DNA of 64,000 nucleotides from Thuidium tamariscinum (GCA_947034885.2 OX344751.2:18104001-18168000); one strand, 5' to 3'. Shown: positions 35,567 through 46,930, numbered from the stretch's first letter. Notes: a model not told the origin generated them from the letters alone. Made by a program: numbers and translations.

Positions 35567-36778
35567 CCCCTAAAGGACCAAAGTGCTTTTTTGGCAACAT
35601 AGCGATTTTGGGCAGGTACATGTGACTAGAGATTTCTATATTTTGGAACCAAAACTTAATAGAAGGTGTGGACGAGGAGTATCTTTCAAGCCAAACAATT
35701 TTCATGACTTTTGACTACATGCATTAGAAGAAATCTGAGGGCATTATGAGACTACGGGTTCCCAGACTATGGGAACGCAGTTTTTGGCCCGTGAACTGAA
35801 ATCCAACGTGGTCGAGAGAGTGCCATGTAATAATTTATTTATTTTTTTTGAAATTTATTTTTTGGGTTTTTTTTTCATATTTTAGGACCCAAATTTTTTT
35901 TTTTATTTTATTTTGGTAAATGCCGCCCTGACAACGGCCAGCAGTTAGGGAATAGTTTCGAGGAACAGCCCCAAAACGGCCCTTTGGAGGCCTCAGATTT
36001 CTTCTAATGGTTGAAAAGTTATTGCATAATATATTGTTTGTTTCTCAACTCGAGCAGTTCGGACAGATCAGAAAAAATCACTTTTTTTGGAAACCAAAAT
36101 TTGAAATTGGTTTTATAGATTTATATATATGTGAAAATCTTTGAATCATTCCATTTGGATTAATGAGTCAAAAGTTATGAAGAATTTTAGTTTGCGGGTA
36201 GTTATGGATTCTCTACTCTAAAATAAACTTTGAAGTCCTTTATTTTACTCAATTCTCAATATTTTTGAAAAAAACAAAAAACACTGGATGTAGAATGTTT
36301 ATTACAACATTTGAACCATTGAGATTGCCATTTTTCAATTCAATAAATAAATTGTTAAACATTTAGTGTTTTGAATCATTCTCTACTTCTCTCTATTTAA
36401 TATTTTTTTGTACATGTTGTACAATTCGAAATGATTTGAAATTTTTTGAGCATGTAGCCAACTTGAATTGAAGAATGAATCCAAAGAGTAACAACAATTT
36501 TGAATATTTTTTCATACAAATGTGGCCTTCTGAAGTGCAGCTGCCCGGATTTCCGTAGTGATAAAAAAGGGATTTTTGTAACTTCAAACACTATTATCTT
36601 GCAATCTACATGGTAGAATTTTCTGAATTTTTTTGTACATGCTCTCAAACTAGTGAACTCTAAGATCCTACGGTTATATTATTCTAAAAATGTTTTTTTT
36701 TCTAAAATTTGATAGTTATCCTAAAAATGACAGTTTTGGAGCAATTTTGGTGAAAACATAGTCAAAAACCTTTAGAGG
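35567..36778. mobile_element. TTAA-flanked (piggyBac-like) element inside the hAT-like element, 1.2 kb
   Basis: TTAA at 35563-35566 and 36779-36782; ends CCCCTAAAGGACC on the left and, inverted, CCTCTAAAGGTTTT on the right. Removing it restores the continuous right arm of the hAT-like inverted repeat, which proves insertion order. No transposase is visible. The interior includes the block at 35740-36010 also found in the foldback family at 12999-13305 and 46980-47478. Confidence 0.85.
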
Positions 36779-37699
36779 TTAACCCTTCATTCAATCATTC
36801 AAAAATTAAATTATAAATTCCCTTCAACAATATAAATGCCATATGAAAAAAATTGGGGAGGATGTGCCCTTAGCCTCCATTGTATCATTTTTTAAGACAT
36901 TCATCCAAAAAAGAAAAAATTTCCTCAAAAAGTAAAAACTCTACTTTAAGATTCTAAGAAATACAACAAAGTCACATCCTCCTCCCTTCCAAATCCCTCC
37001 TTCATACATTCAATAACTAAATGAACAATCTTTAGAGGAACCTAATTGTACACTGCCCTAAAATAAATGAAGAACAAGGGCCTTCACTACTATTAATTCA
37101 TTCTTCACACTTTCTAAAATAAAATTAAAAAATGGTAAGGGAAAAAAAACATCCATCCAAATTACTTAAAAAAACAATGGAAAAGATGTGTCCTTCACTA
37201 AATCCCTTCTTTAGAATTTACACAATAAATAATTAAATAAAAGTACTATAAGAGAAAGTGAGAAAATAACCTACATATTTAAGCTCCGGTATGAAACTAT
37301 AAATAAATAGAAAGGGTTATGTCACTCTCCACCCAAAACCTTCAACAATCAAATTGAGAAAGAAAATTACAAACAAAAGAACAATTTTATCTCCCACACT
37401 CCCAAAGATTCAATTCAAGAATGAAAGATCCAAGTTCTTGTAAACAAGAAGACTTGGGGAGTTAGGCTATAAGAAAGAGAAATGCATTTAGCTCTCAAAA
37501 GCCTCTACCTTTGTGCAAGTTGTAGTTGGTAGGTGGAGTTCTTAATGCGTTGATTTGACTTCCATGTACTTGGAGATCTAGTCAGCCGTACAAAAATGAG
37601 GTGCCAGCAATTGAATGTGGCCTTTGGGGGTTTTGGGGATGAAGAGGAAGAGTCCCAAGACCAAGGCCATTTGAAAACACTCGCATAGTCCGTTGTCCC

Positions 37700-38400
37700 A
37701 CTAGCGTGCGTGCCCGCACGAGGATGTCCGCGCCCATTATTGCGTCTGCGCCCTAATGTCCACGCTTGACGTTGCATTCGCACCTAGCGTCCATGCCCGT
37801 TGTTATGTCCACACCTTAATGTCCATACTTGGCGTTGCATGTGCACCCAAATGTCCACGCCCATCCTTGTGTCCACGCCCGCTTGCAAATTCCGTGCGTG
37901 GTGGATCTTGGCAACATATTTGTTTTTCAATTTGTGATTGGAGTTTTGAAAGTTTGGAGGCATATAATATACCATTGGAAAGATATTTTGAATACCTTTT
38001 CAATGGTACATTACACGCCTCTAAATTCTCAAAAATCTGACTACTAAACAAGAAAGAAGTTGACGTCTCCGCCTTAGCGTCCACGCCCCAACGTCCGCGC
38101 TTGCTCATGGACTCCCTGCATGGTGGATCTTGGTAGCAGATTTGTTTTCTAATTTGGAGAGTTCGGAGGCATATAATATACCATTGAAAAGGTTTTTTGA
38201 ATACCTTTTTAATGGTATATTACATACTTCCAAATTCTCAAAATTCCAATCGCAAAACTAAAAAGAAATTGACGTCCGTGCCCGTGCTTTTTAAAGTCCA
38301 CGTCCTAATGTCCCCACCTTGTCTTGCCTCCCTGCCCCATCGAGTTGTGTCCACACCTATGGTCCCCAAGTGGCATGAATGTAAATCCAGATGGATTTTT
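37700..38400. repeat. GC-rich subterminal minisatellite, right arm of the hAT-like element
   Basis: Inverse of the left-arm array, but with about 170 bp present one extra time: the stretch with AATATACCATTGAAAAGG occurs around 37965-38015 and again around 38175-38220. The two arms have therefore diverged in copy number since they arose. Confidence 0.7.
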
Positions 38401-39134
38401 TTTATCTTTCCAAAAAGTCAACTATGTATTGACCACATCAGATGGGCGAGAGCTCTACCGGACAAGCGAATCGAATAGACGGACAAGCAGGCGGTCTATC
38501 CATTATGACAACCCTGATGAAAATCTAATATTTCTAAACTTATAGATTTTTACAATTTTTAGATTTCTATAGTTTATAGAAATCTAACAATTGTAAGAAT
38601 CTACAAAATTTTAAAATTTTCTAAAGTAGTGAAATCTATTAATATTAATATTTGGGTTGATGTTCTAAAAAATAAGATAGATTTAATATTTTGAAATCTA
38701 CAAATCATTGAGATTAAAATTTTCAAATTTACAAATAATCCAGTTACAAGCCAATTTCAAACTTGTTGTAAACATGTTGCAAATTAGTTGTGACAATCAA
38801 GTTCCACATCAGCAACTATGTTAAAAGAGTTCATCAATGTTCAAGTTCTACAGAGGCTATTGGATGAGAAACAACTTTGTTACCTTTTGCAACTAACTTA
38901 CAACTAATGCAACTTGTTCACTACAACTACAATCTTCAAATTGTCACCTAGTTGCAAACACCTGATGCAACCACAAAATTGGTTGCAAAGTGTAGTTGTA
39001 AAACCTCTTGTTTTCTTTTAGTGTATCACAAAATTGAAATTCAACATGTCAAATACAATAGATGACTACAAAAGACACCTTCTTCCTTTGCTTTTAGGCT
39101 TCTATATCAAAATGACACATGAAATGTGTTATAA

Positions 39135-39351
39135 TACTAGAAGAAAACTGCATTTTTTTCAACATAACCATATCAAGTGGATTATGTTGAAAACTGCTTT
39201 GTAAATGCAGTGAATATGCAGAAAAATGCAGAAAAATGCAAAATTTGTATTTTTTTACATTTTCACTATGTTTACAACCCAGTTTTCAATATAACCCACT
39301 TGACATGGTTATTTTGAAAAAAACATAGTTTTGGCCAATTTTCTTCTAGTG
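39135..39351. mobile_element. 217-bp CACTA-type MITE
   Basis: It starts TACTAGAAGAAAACTG (first base changed from C) and ends with the inverse of CACTAGAAGAAAATTGG. The 3-bp duplication TAA flanks it (39132-39134 and 39352-39354), and unit A shows the empty site GTTATAATGGCATG near 2384-2397. Internal inverted arms contain ACATAACCATATCAAGTGG. Confidence 0.85.
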
Positions 39352-39569
39352 TAATGGCATGCAAAATACCTTCATTTTAATGAAATTGACCATCTCCGCT
39401 CTCTTGCTCTCATTAAAACCCCTAACTTAGTGCCACCAATTCTAAATAAAACAACTATTATATAATTGATCATAAGGTCTTAGGCTATTACAAATACATG
39501 TAATATGAATGAGGATAAGTCTATATGATTTTGTTCAATTAGGCTCTCCCTAGAGCCTTGCCTCAACAC

Positions 39570-40619
39570 CTAATGGTGCAAATTAGTACATCCAGCTACT
39601 ATAAACCTTTTACCCTTCGGCTTCACAATTATGTATCCAACACTCTCTTCCACTCCACCAACTATCTCTAACAATGTCAAGGAGTGTTGATACCGACCTC
39701 TCATCTTGTCAGTGACAAAACCATCTTGTGAAGAGAGAGCAACAAGGAAGTTGTACAACTCACTAATCTTGGTGTAATATTCTGGAAGCTCAAGCCTCTC
39801 CACCAAGTATTCGCATAGGTGCACTCCAAGTAGCTTCAGCACCATATAACTCTTCAGAATAAACTTTCCGTTGTCCATTTTGATGAAAATAATCCTCGGA
39901 TTCAATCGAAACAAGCCTCTCTCAAATGCATCCCATTTGGAAAATTCAATCTGCGTATTCTCTAAGTCAATCTCTTTTTCATCAAATTGATTCCATCCAT
40001 TTCCATCAGCAGGAACTTTTTTTTCCAACACAAACGCCCTGCGTGCAAAAAACGAGCATTTCGCTATAGGGTGGCACCCAATGTCAAAAAGCCCTACGAA
40101 GCTAAACAAAAACATCATGGGGTTTAGTCCAGAGACATCGCAAATACAGGAGAATGCAGTCTTCGATAAGCTAGGAGTGTTCAGCCACTTTAGTTGTATT
40201 GCTATCACCCCCACAAATGTGGAGATGGAAAAAGCTATTATGGGCGCTGTATAGAATGTAATCACTCCCGTGGATAGGACCAGCAACAGCTCTGCTGCTA
40301 TAACTTTAAAATAGTCAGACACAATGGTCTTCAACTCAATTCCCACAGTGACTCCCGCAGTGACTTTTGGGTCAAAGCTTGGATCCCGCAGTAAGCCTAC
40401 CACAAATATGCTCGAATTTATCATCACTGCAAATGGTGTGTTTATGACAACAATGCTGAAAAGCAGTGCAGCCTTCAAGAAGAATCGAAGGACGATGAGA
40501 AAAGCCAGAAGTATCAATGAAAAGAGTGCTATTGGGCCCATGAATAGCAGAGAAATCCATACTAAACGCTCCTTCATGCGTTCGTCCATCTGCTTACAGT
40601 GCAGAACACGTGCCTTCAT
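39570..40619 (-). CDS. Unknown multi-pass membrane protein, copy C
   Basis: Paralogue of the gene at 3157-4245, uninterrupted, started at the same ATG (MKARVLHCKQMDERMKER) at 40619. It has the same hydrophobic segments and the same soluble half, with conserved stretches such as IEFSKWDAF and RGRYQHSLTLLEIV. It differs from copy A by a four-residue repeat (VTAGVTVG against VTVG), a single rather than doubled PADGNGW...FDEKEIDLE unit, and a C-terminus six residues longer because a glycine codon (GGA) replaces the TGA stop of copy A. All length differences are multiples of three, consistent with selection on the frame. Function unknown; membrane location is inferred. Confidence 0.65.
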   Translation of the reverse strand: MKARVLHCKQMDERMKERLVWISLLFMGPIALFSLILLAFLIVLRFFLKAALLFSIVVINTPFAVMINSSIFVVGLLRDPSFDPKVTAGVTVGIELKTIVSDYFKVIAAELLLVLSTGVITFYTAPIIAFSISTFVGVIAIQLKWLNTPSLSKTAFSCICDVSGLNPMMFLFSFVGLFDIGCHPIAKCSFFARRAFVLEKKVPADGNGWNQFDEKEIDLENTQIEFSKWDAFERGLFRLNPRIIFIKMDNGKFILKSYMVLKLLGVHLCEYLVERLELPEYYTKISELYNFLVALSSQDGFVTDKMRGRYQHSLTLLEIVGGVEESVGYIIVKPKGKRFIVAGCTNLHH

Positions 40620-40789
40620 TAGTAAAGTTCTGCAGTTGTGAACTCTCTTGAAAAGCAATTATTCTCACTTCTTTTAAACTGCATCCTAGTAGATTCAGCA
40701 CGTGGCCTCCAAGCAACCATGACCATCCAGACTTCATCTTTCAAATTACATTGCCCAGCTGAGAAATACGTCTTAAACAAGATAAGTAT

Positions 40790-41960
40790 TAAACAAATTC
40801 TTCACAAGTAGCATCGATCCTCATGTCGGTATTTGCAACGTAGAAAAAAACTCTCCTCAGGAGGAATGAACGGTGCCACTAAAAGGGCAAGTACGTATGA
40901 ATTGGAGAGCTAGAAAGTGAAGGTCAGGCTTGCTCATCTTTGATTTCAAAAACTCTGACTACTACTCCTGATCTCGTAACATATTTAGAAGCAAAGGGCT
41001 AAAGATATGAAGAGAGAAAAGCAGTGTCATGATATTTAACATCCTACGGCTTAAGCACCCAAAATAATCTTCAAAACATCCGATTCACACGGAGGGTGGG
41101 GGCTGTTCCCTCGAGCTAGTGCAGAAATTAAGAGTAATTTAATTACCGTGGCCTGGATTGCCACCACCTACTAGTCCGTGTCACTATCATGGTGAGCTAG
41201 CCCTTCCCAGATTTTGTCGGTAAGAGTTTCAGAGGTCACAAAGAAAGACAACGTGAGTTCTAAGCATACCTGAATTAGGCCCTTGCCTCCCAAACGGAAA
41301 GCCCCGCAGCAATTAAGCACGCTCGTGTTGTTGCAGCAAGATCACGTAGCGCTCATGCAGTCTGTCCCTTCTTCTTCTTCTCGGCCACTCCCACCCCCCT
41401 GCTCGGATACCTCAGCGGTTGAACCGTGTCTCAGTTTTACAAAACATGCGTGAATTCCTGTGAGGCAGCCCTCAGAATTTCTTACTCTTCACACTGTGAT
41501 CTATCTATTTCTCACTTCCTCACTGAGTTTTAATATGTTCATGCGATGTTCCTTCTTCTCACACTCAAAAACTCCCGCAGCTTAATATGAGTGGCTGTGA
41601 CAGTGCATTCACTTAGCTTCGTGAATCTCACTTTTCCCACTGACGTAAAACTAAACACTCAGCTGTCCACTAGATCATCTGCTGAATAAGAAAGATCACG
41701 ACAAATTCTGAGACTTGCTGGGAAATGATAGACTCGCAAGGAAAACCTCTGCATACGAACTCATCCATTCTAAACTCATAGTCACGTACTCTTCCGGCTC
41801 AAGCTTCAGCACTCTATCAAGCAAGCCAAGAAGGCTATGAAGACGACGGCGATTACCTGCACGCAGAGTCAGTCCCAGCCTCCGAGCTACCTGGATGTTG
41901 ATTCGAAACCTGAATCAGACAGAAAGGGCAGAGACTGATGGAGTTGGTCGCTTGACACTA
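40790..41960 (-). promoter_or_regulatory. Leader/5' region of membrane gene C, homologous to the patatin leader
   Basis: It aligns with 4455-5840 and with the patatin leader 22690-24010. Shared features include CTTGCTGCAACAACACGAGC-type sequence (41318-41345 on the other strand), the block TGAGTGGCTGTGACAGTGC (41588-41606), and a splice donor at 41857 (TGCAG followed by GTAATC). Relative to unit A it lacks about 450 bp (the equivalent of 4920-5370). Near the gene it retains about 230 bp homologous to patatin that unit A has lost. Confidence 0.6.
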
Positions 41961-42469
41961 ACGTACAAGACTTTCATATTCTACTTTCATGTTCGTCAGC
42001 ACGAAAGCATATTGTCGACATCTTCTACAAACAGGCAACATCGAGGAAAATACATGTGACACAAATTGGTGTTGCATTTTACTCCGTGTTGACTGTGGGT
42101 GTGCGAGCAGTGTACAGACCTCCGTTACATGCTTATCAACCGGGGAATTTGAAATTTAGTAACCAACCGGTGCATGTCTGATTGGGGGAAAGTTACCGAC
42201 GAATCATTTCAATGAGCGCCCCCTGAAGAAAGAATAGGAAAAAAAAAAAAAGTACTTGCCGACCAATCAAATTTATGTACAACATCCTGGGGGAGGAAAA
42301 ACTAGATTTCGTTTACCACTTGCCAGTTTCAATATAATTCATGGTGAACAGTTGATCGTACCCTTGGATCGTGACGAATGATCGATGACTTTGTGTAACC
42401 TGAAGTCTAGTTTAGTTTCAATGGTCGACCACCTCCTACCACATGTTGGTACAGACAGTGCCGTTGCTG

Positions 42470-42478
42470 AAGATGCCC
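42470..42478. other. Empty target site of the Mutator-like element
   Basis: A single AAGATGCCC in sequence that otherwise continues as in unit A on both sides of the insertion there. It shows the state before insertion. Confidence 0.8.
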
Positions 42479-43171
42479 TGAGAACATTTCCAACATCCAT
42501 TCATATCATATGGTCATTCGGGGATCATGCAAGTTTCATAAGTCTGGAAGCAAATTATCCCTTGAACGTCAGCACGGATATAGAGAATTTTGGTATGTAC
42601 TAGGACAGAAACGCAAATGACTATTCATCCTTGGAATTTTGAGTGAAAAGAGATCTTCTACAATGCTTTGACTTTGAACTAATACGGACACGGAGGGAAA
42701 AGAGATTCTATGAGAGAAAAATGGGGTCGTTTCCACTGACCTTCGAACTGGGAAACTACTTGAAGTTTTGCACTGAGCACTTAGAAAGTGGGAATGGCCA
42801 TATTCTTCCCTCATGGAATCTCTTCTACTTCCCCTGTGAGTGCTTTTGAATTTTTTTTAAATCATTGATTTCCATGGTATCAAAATGGATGATTACATAT
42901 ATTGTTGTTAGGATTAGTCCTTCAAAGGTTAATAAAGGACGGCTAGGTTTAGGCTGACGATTGAAATCGAAGTCGATCGACAATAATTTTAAAGACAAAT
43001 TAGAATGCTCAATTTGTATACTTCGGCCAAATTATTACCGTAACACTGCATAAGGGTGGGAATGTGCCACCATTGAGAATCAGGAATGATTATTACCTAT
43101 ATATCACCTGGAACTCTGGAAGTCCACACGTACATTAGTCCACATTAACCCTGAAACGCCGGACCTATAAG

Positions 43172-43752
43172 GGAGGAGGCTCAGAAATCGCTCATTTAAG
43201 AGCTGATCTCCCTTTTTCATGTTTTTCATGTTGTTGTTTTTATGCAAATATTTTGAACTTATTTTTTAGTCAAAGAAAAATATTCTAGAAATCTAACACA
43301 AGTTGTTTCATATTTTTTGAAGCATTACTGAATTAGTTATGAATTTTCAAATACAATCAGGTATAGGGCCCTATTTGTGATCAGTAGGCCCTGAAAATTT
43401 ATACGTGCACAATTTGAAAATAAATTTGACTTTGTTCAAGAACTAGCATTGCAACATGTAAAAAGTAATGAAGGTGGTTTCTCAATGCATTCCTTCCTAA
43501 AGCTGAAATGAAATCATTATTTCAGATTTTGTAACACTTGTAAGAAGGGAGTTCAACAGCCAAGTCTTATTTTATTCACTTAGTTAAGAATGAAGCCACT
43601 GTAACTTTGAAACCATCCATTGAAGAAGGAAAAACCAAACTCTTATCACCCTCAAATGTAATTGGAAGTTCACTGATTGACAACCAAGTTCCATATTACA
43701 ACCTCCTACTGGACGGTTGCAAAAGCGTGGGCGATTTCAAAGCCCTCTCCTA
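43172..43752. mobile_element. AAGGGAGGAGG-family element inserted at TA in the TTAA element
   Basis: Ends AGGGAGGAGGCTCAGAAATC and, inverted at the right, TAGGAGAGGGCTTTGAAATC. The host sequence CCTATAACCACTGG is split at TA. Confidence 0.7.
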
Positions 43753-44015
43753 TAACCACTGGTTTCAAGCCTCCCTATTTTTCACTTAGTTTGTTGCCAT
43801 TTTGTAACCAGATGTGTATGAATTTTTTTTCCAAAGATGAAACTAAGTGTCCTCCGCACTTTACAAAAAATTTAGATTTTCTTTTAGAAAAATGGTATTT
43901 TCTGAAATTTTTTGAAGAAAAACTAAAGAAGAAATCATATCAAATAGAAAATAATCTCAAAAAATTCGAAAATTTCACCATGTGTCAAAATTACATTGAA
44001 AAACATCATGGTATA

Positions 44016-44288
44016 AGATGGGTATACCTAAAAGCGCCACTTATTCTTATTATGCCTAGTTCTTGTTACCATGCTATTCAAATTTTTATACAGTCTTATT
44101 GGTGAGTGAAAGCATGTTCCAACGTACCAAAGAACAAGGGATTTGGGTACCATATACAAAAGTTATTACCGGTCAAAGTTTGTTTTTGAAAGCACCGTCT
44201 ACAGTCTAGGCACATGATTGATTTTGGAAATGTATGCACATTGTAGATGGAGCTTTAAAGTCAAGTGCCATTTTGGGTGTACCTACCT
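44016..44288. mobile_element. MITE, AGGTAGGTACACCC family
   Basis: TA-flanked (44014-44015, 44289-44290), ends AGATGGGTATACC and GGTGTACCTACCT. It is nested in the interrupted TTAA element. Confidence 0.85.
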
Positions 44289-44449
44289 TAAATTGATTTG
44301 CCATGTACATCTATAATTAGAATGCAATGGACATTAAAAATGCAGCCAAAGTTCAAACTGCAATAAAATATTCAATTTTACGAATTTTTCTAAAATTCCA
44401 TTTGGAAAAGAAACTAGAGTAGAAGACCTCCATTTGACTTCTTCAAAAA

Positions 44450-44724
44450 GGGGTTCAAAGTAATTTCAATTCTTAGCATTTCAGTTCTTAGCAATTTTAA
44501 ACTAAGCATGTGTGGGTTTCCAAGGCCTATGAATCACAAATAGGGTCTTATGCCAAATTTCATTTGAACATTCATAAGAAATTCATAAATGCTCTGAAAA
44601 TTATGAAACGACTTGTGTTAGATTCCTCATTTATTTCTCTTTGACTGAAAAATGAGCAAAAAATATTACCATCTAAAAAATACATGATAAAGGCGGACCA
44701 GCCCTAAAATGAGCGGTTTCTGAG
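44450..44724. mobile_element. Right-end fragment of an AAGGGAGGAGG-family element
   Basis: It ends GCGGTTTCTGAGCCTCTTACCT and contains the family's AGGCCTATGAATCACAAATAGG segment. No left end is present on this side. Confidence 0.6.
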
Positions 44725-45100
44725 CCTCTTACCTTGGAGTCAAATTTTTTCTTCGGAAACTCTGACTGCTAGCCCAATTGATGACCACTGATCGAATACT
44801 TCAGATAGGCCGGGTGGGATTGGTGACACTAGTCCGGGCGAATTAATTGATACAATACGGTATCATAGAATATGGTACACTAATTTGAAAATAGTTTGGC
44901 TTTGGGAAATTCGTGACCGTCACTATGATAGCACTATTCAGACAAATCCTTGTTGCTTTGAACAATTCTTCTTTCCATTGCAATGGTTACTCCATTTGTT
45001 CCAAAAGAAACTCGGGCTGTCAAATTGATTACAAGCCTTTCACAAGGATTGAGAATTTGAATTTTCCTACACTTTTGAAGCAAGGAGTTAACTAAAGGTA

Positions 45101-45706
45101 TAGGAGAGGGCTCATAAACCACTCAGGCTTTTGCACATGTTCATTAGGAGCCTCTGAAATGGATAGTTGATTGTCAAAAAATGAACTGTGGATTACATTG
45201 AAGCATGCTAAGGTTTGGTTTTTGCTAATTGAATGGATGGTTTCAGAGTCCCAATGGCTTCATTCTCAACTAATTGGTTAGGTGTTTCCTGATTATATTT
45301 AAAATAAGAATTAGTTGTTGAAGTACCTTCTTTCAAGTGTTCAAAAATCTGAAATAATGATTTATTCAAATATTCATTTCAGTTTTAGAAAGGAACACTT
45401 TTAGAAACAAATGCTATTACTTTTTACATGTTCTAGTGCTAGTTTTTGAAGCAAGCCAGATTTTTTTTCAAACTGCACATGTATGGGTTTGCAAGGCCTA
45501 CTGATCACAGATAGGGCCCTATGCCAGATTGTGTTTGAAAATTCATAACTAATTCAATAATGCTTCAAAAAATATGAAACAACTTGAGTTAGATTCCTTG
45601 TTTATTTCTCTTTCACTGAAAAATGAGTGAAAAATATTACCATCCAAAAAAATACATGAAAAAGGCGGACCAACCCTTAGATGAGTGGTTTATAAGCCTC
45701 CTCTCC
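45101..45706. mobile_element. AAGGGAGGAGG-family element, ~606 bp
   Basis: Ends TAGGAGAGGGCTCATAAACC on the left and GGTTTATAAGCCTCCTCTCC on the right. The interior (GGTTTGCAAGGCCTACTGAT) is the inverse of 43370-43395 and 51005-51030. Confidence 0.75.
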
Positions 45707-45709
45707 TAG

Positions 45710-46930
45710 AACCACCTATAACCGAGCATTTAAGATATTCTGAACATGATCTAGTGTAGTGCAAGCTGAAGCAAATATTTTCAGAGGTGCAAAGATAGAA
45801 GTGATGGGGATTGCAAAAACTTTAGTAATTTTATTACATGAATTGAAATTACTATGAATTTTGAAAGGCAAGAAGTATTACCAACTCATTGCCAATCTGT
45901 AGACTCTTTCAATTACAATCATTGAAGAACTCCTTTCTTGCTCACTAGTTTGTGACATGTGTTATGAACTTATTAGTCCCAACCTTAAAAAAGAAATAGC
46001 ACGTCTTCCAAACTTTGATTGAAAACCTATTCTAGTCTTATTGGAAATAAATGTAGTCTATAGACTAGAGATGGAGTGTTGGTTGGCTACGGGTGGTTCT
46101 TCCTTAAAATCTTACCCCCAATTATATGTTGTTCATATTGAATTTCATGATCCAATCCACCTAATTCGAGGTCTTTGATTACAAATGAAGAAAATCACCC
46201 ATACCCAATCATGTAAGGTATTGTAGACATTATTTGATGTAGTGCAAGGCAAAGCAAATATCTCCAAGGGTACAATGATAGAAATGATGGGATTGCAAAA
46301 ACTGTGGTATTTTTATTGCAAGAATTGAAATTACTGTGAATTTTAAAAGGCAAAAACTGCACCAGACCCTTAGAGGATCTCTAGACTCTTCTAATTCAAA
46401 TCATTCAAATAACTACTTTCCCAATCATTGCTTCTTACTTTCTTACATACTACTTTGGAACATGTGTCATGAATTTTAAGTCCCAACTTTGAAAAGGAGA
46501 AAAAAAGCACATTCTAGCCTTGGTTGGAAATATGTCAATGTATAGGTTGTCTACGACGTGCTGGTTGATATTGGGTGGTTACACCCTATGGATTCAAATT
46601 TGAACCCAAATTTTATTGCTCATGGTTAAGATATATTTCTTGCATTTTCCCTGGGGTAAAGGTTATAAGTGGAAGTAGAGCACTCTAATGGTGGATAGTG
46701 CCAATTATTGGACATGAGGGTTTTCTTTTTTCATTTTTGAAGAAGTGCCATAGTGGCGATATAAAATGTTATAGTAGTGCTCCAAATTACAACATTCATC
46801 CATTTATTAGATGTATAGTATGATTTTCATCCACAATTAGGCAATTTCATCTAATATTTTTTCAAATTTCAAAGTTGTCTAGCAATTTCATCCAATTTTG
46901 TTGACATTTTTTTATAACCTTTTTTGGCTA
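45710..46930. repeat. Two adjoining copies of a dispersed repeat
   Basis: The order ACCACC(C)TAT..., 'GCAAAAACT...TATTTTTATT', 'GAATTTxAAAAGGCAA', ATGTGTxATGAA...GTCCCAAC appears at 45710-46090 and again at 46090-46560; it matches 18220-18660 and, inverted, 50130-50600. The following block 46720-46890 recurs at 49010-49170. No gene is present. Confidence 0.5.

Larger units (their letters stand above)
32879..38516. mobile_element. hAT-like foldback element, 5.6 kb, nested in the CACTA element
   Basis: It starts CAGGGTTGTCATA and ends TATGACAACCCTG, flanked by a perfect 8-bp duplication ATGAAAAT (32871-32878 and 38517-38524). CAGGG-type termini with 8-bp duplications are typical of hAT elements. 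Nearly the whole element is one giant inverted repeat: about 33200-34590 pairs with 38010-36783 and then 35566-35520, the gap being a later insertion. The outer arms carry GC-rich minisatellite (GGGCATGGACGC-like) and the centre (34592-35519) carries about five ~110-bp AT-rich repeats containing TGTTGAACCAA...TTAGGCAAG. No transposase was found. The 92-residue frames at 33541-33819 and 37505-37783 are the same arm sequence read twice and are not genes. Confidence 0.85.
31618..39023. mobile_element. CACTA (En/Spm-type) element, 7.4 kb including nested insertions
   Basis: It begins CACTAGAAGAG and ends CTTTTAGTG, the inverted CACTA terminus, with the 3-bp duplication TAT (31615-31617 and 39024-39026). 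Unit A has the undisrupted site with a single TAT at 2280-2282. The regions next to both ends (32560-32770 and 38750-39000) are full of short CAACTA / GTTGCA motifs in both orientations, the subterminal repeats that bind transposase in this superfamily. Without the nested hAT element (5638 bp plus 8) it is about 1.76 kb and has no transposase, so it is non-autonomous. Confidence 0.88.
31270..43160. repeat. Segmental duplication unit C
   Basis: The counterpart of unit A (see 1960-13440), same orientation, about 29-36 kb away. Its own specific insertions are the CACTA element 31618-39023 with everything nested in it, and a small CACTA MITE at 39135-39351. Unit A carries the empty sites for both. 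Conversely, unit C holds empty sites for the Mutator-like and 4.1-kb elements of unit A. Confidence 0.8.
43147..44440. mobile_element. TTAA-family element interrupted by two TA-type MITEs
   Basis: TTAA then CCCTGAAACGCCGG marks the start (43149 onward). After an insertion, the interior resumes at ATAACCACTGGTTTCAAGCC (43753) and can be followed, inverted, against 61391-62116 up to about 44440. The far end is not seen; an AAGGGAGGAGG-family fragment follows instead (44450-44724). Confidence 0.6.
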
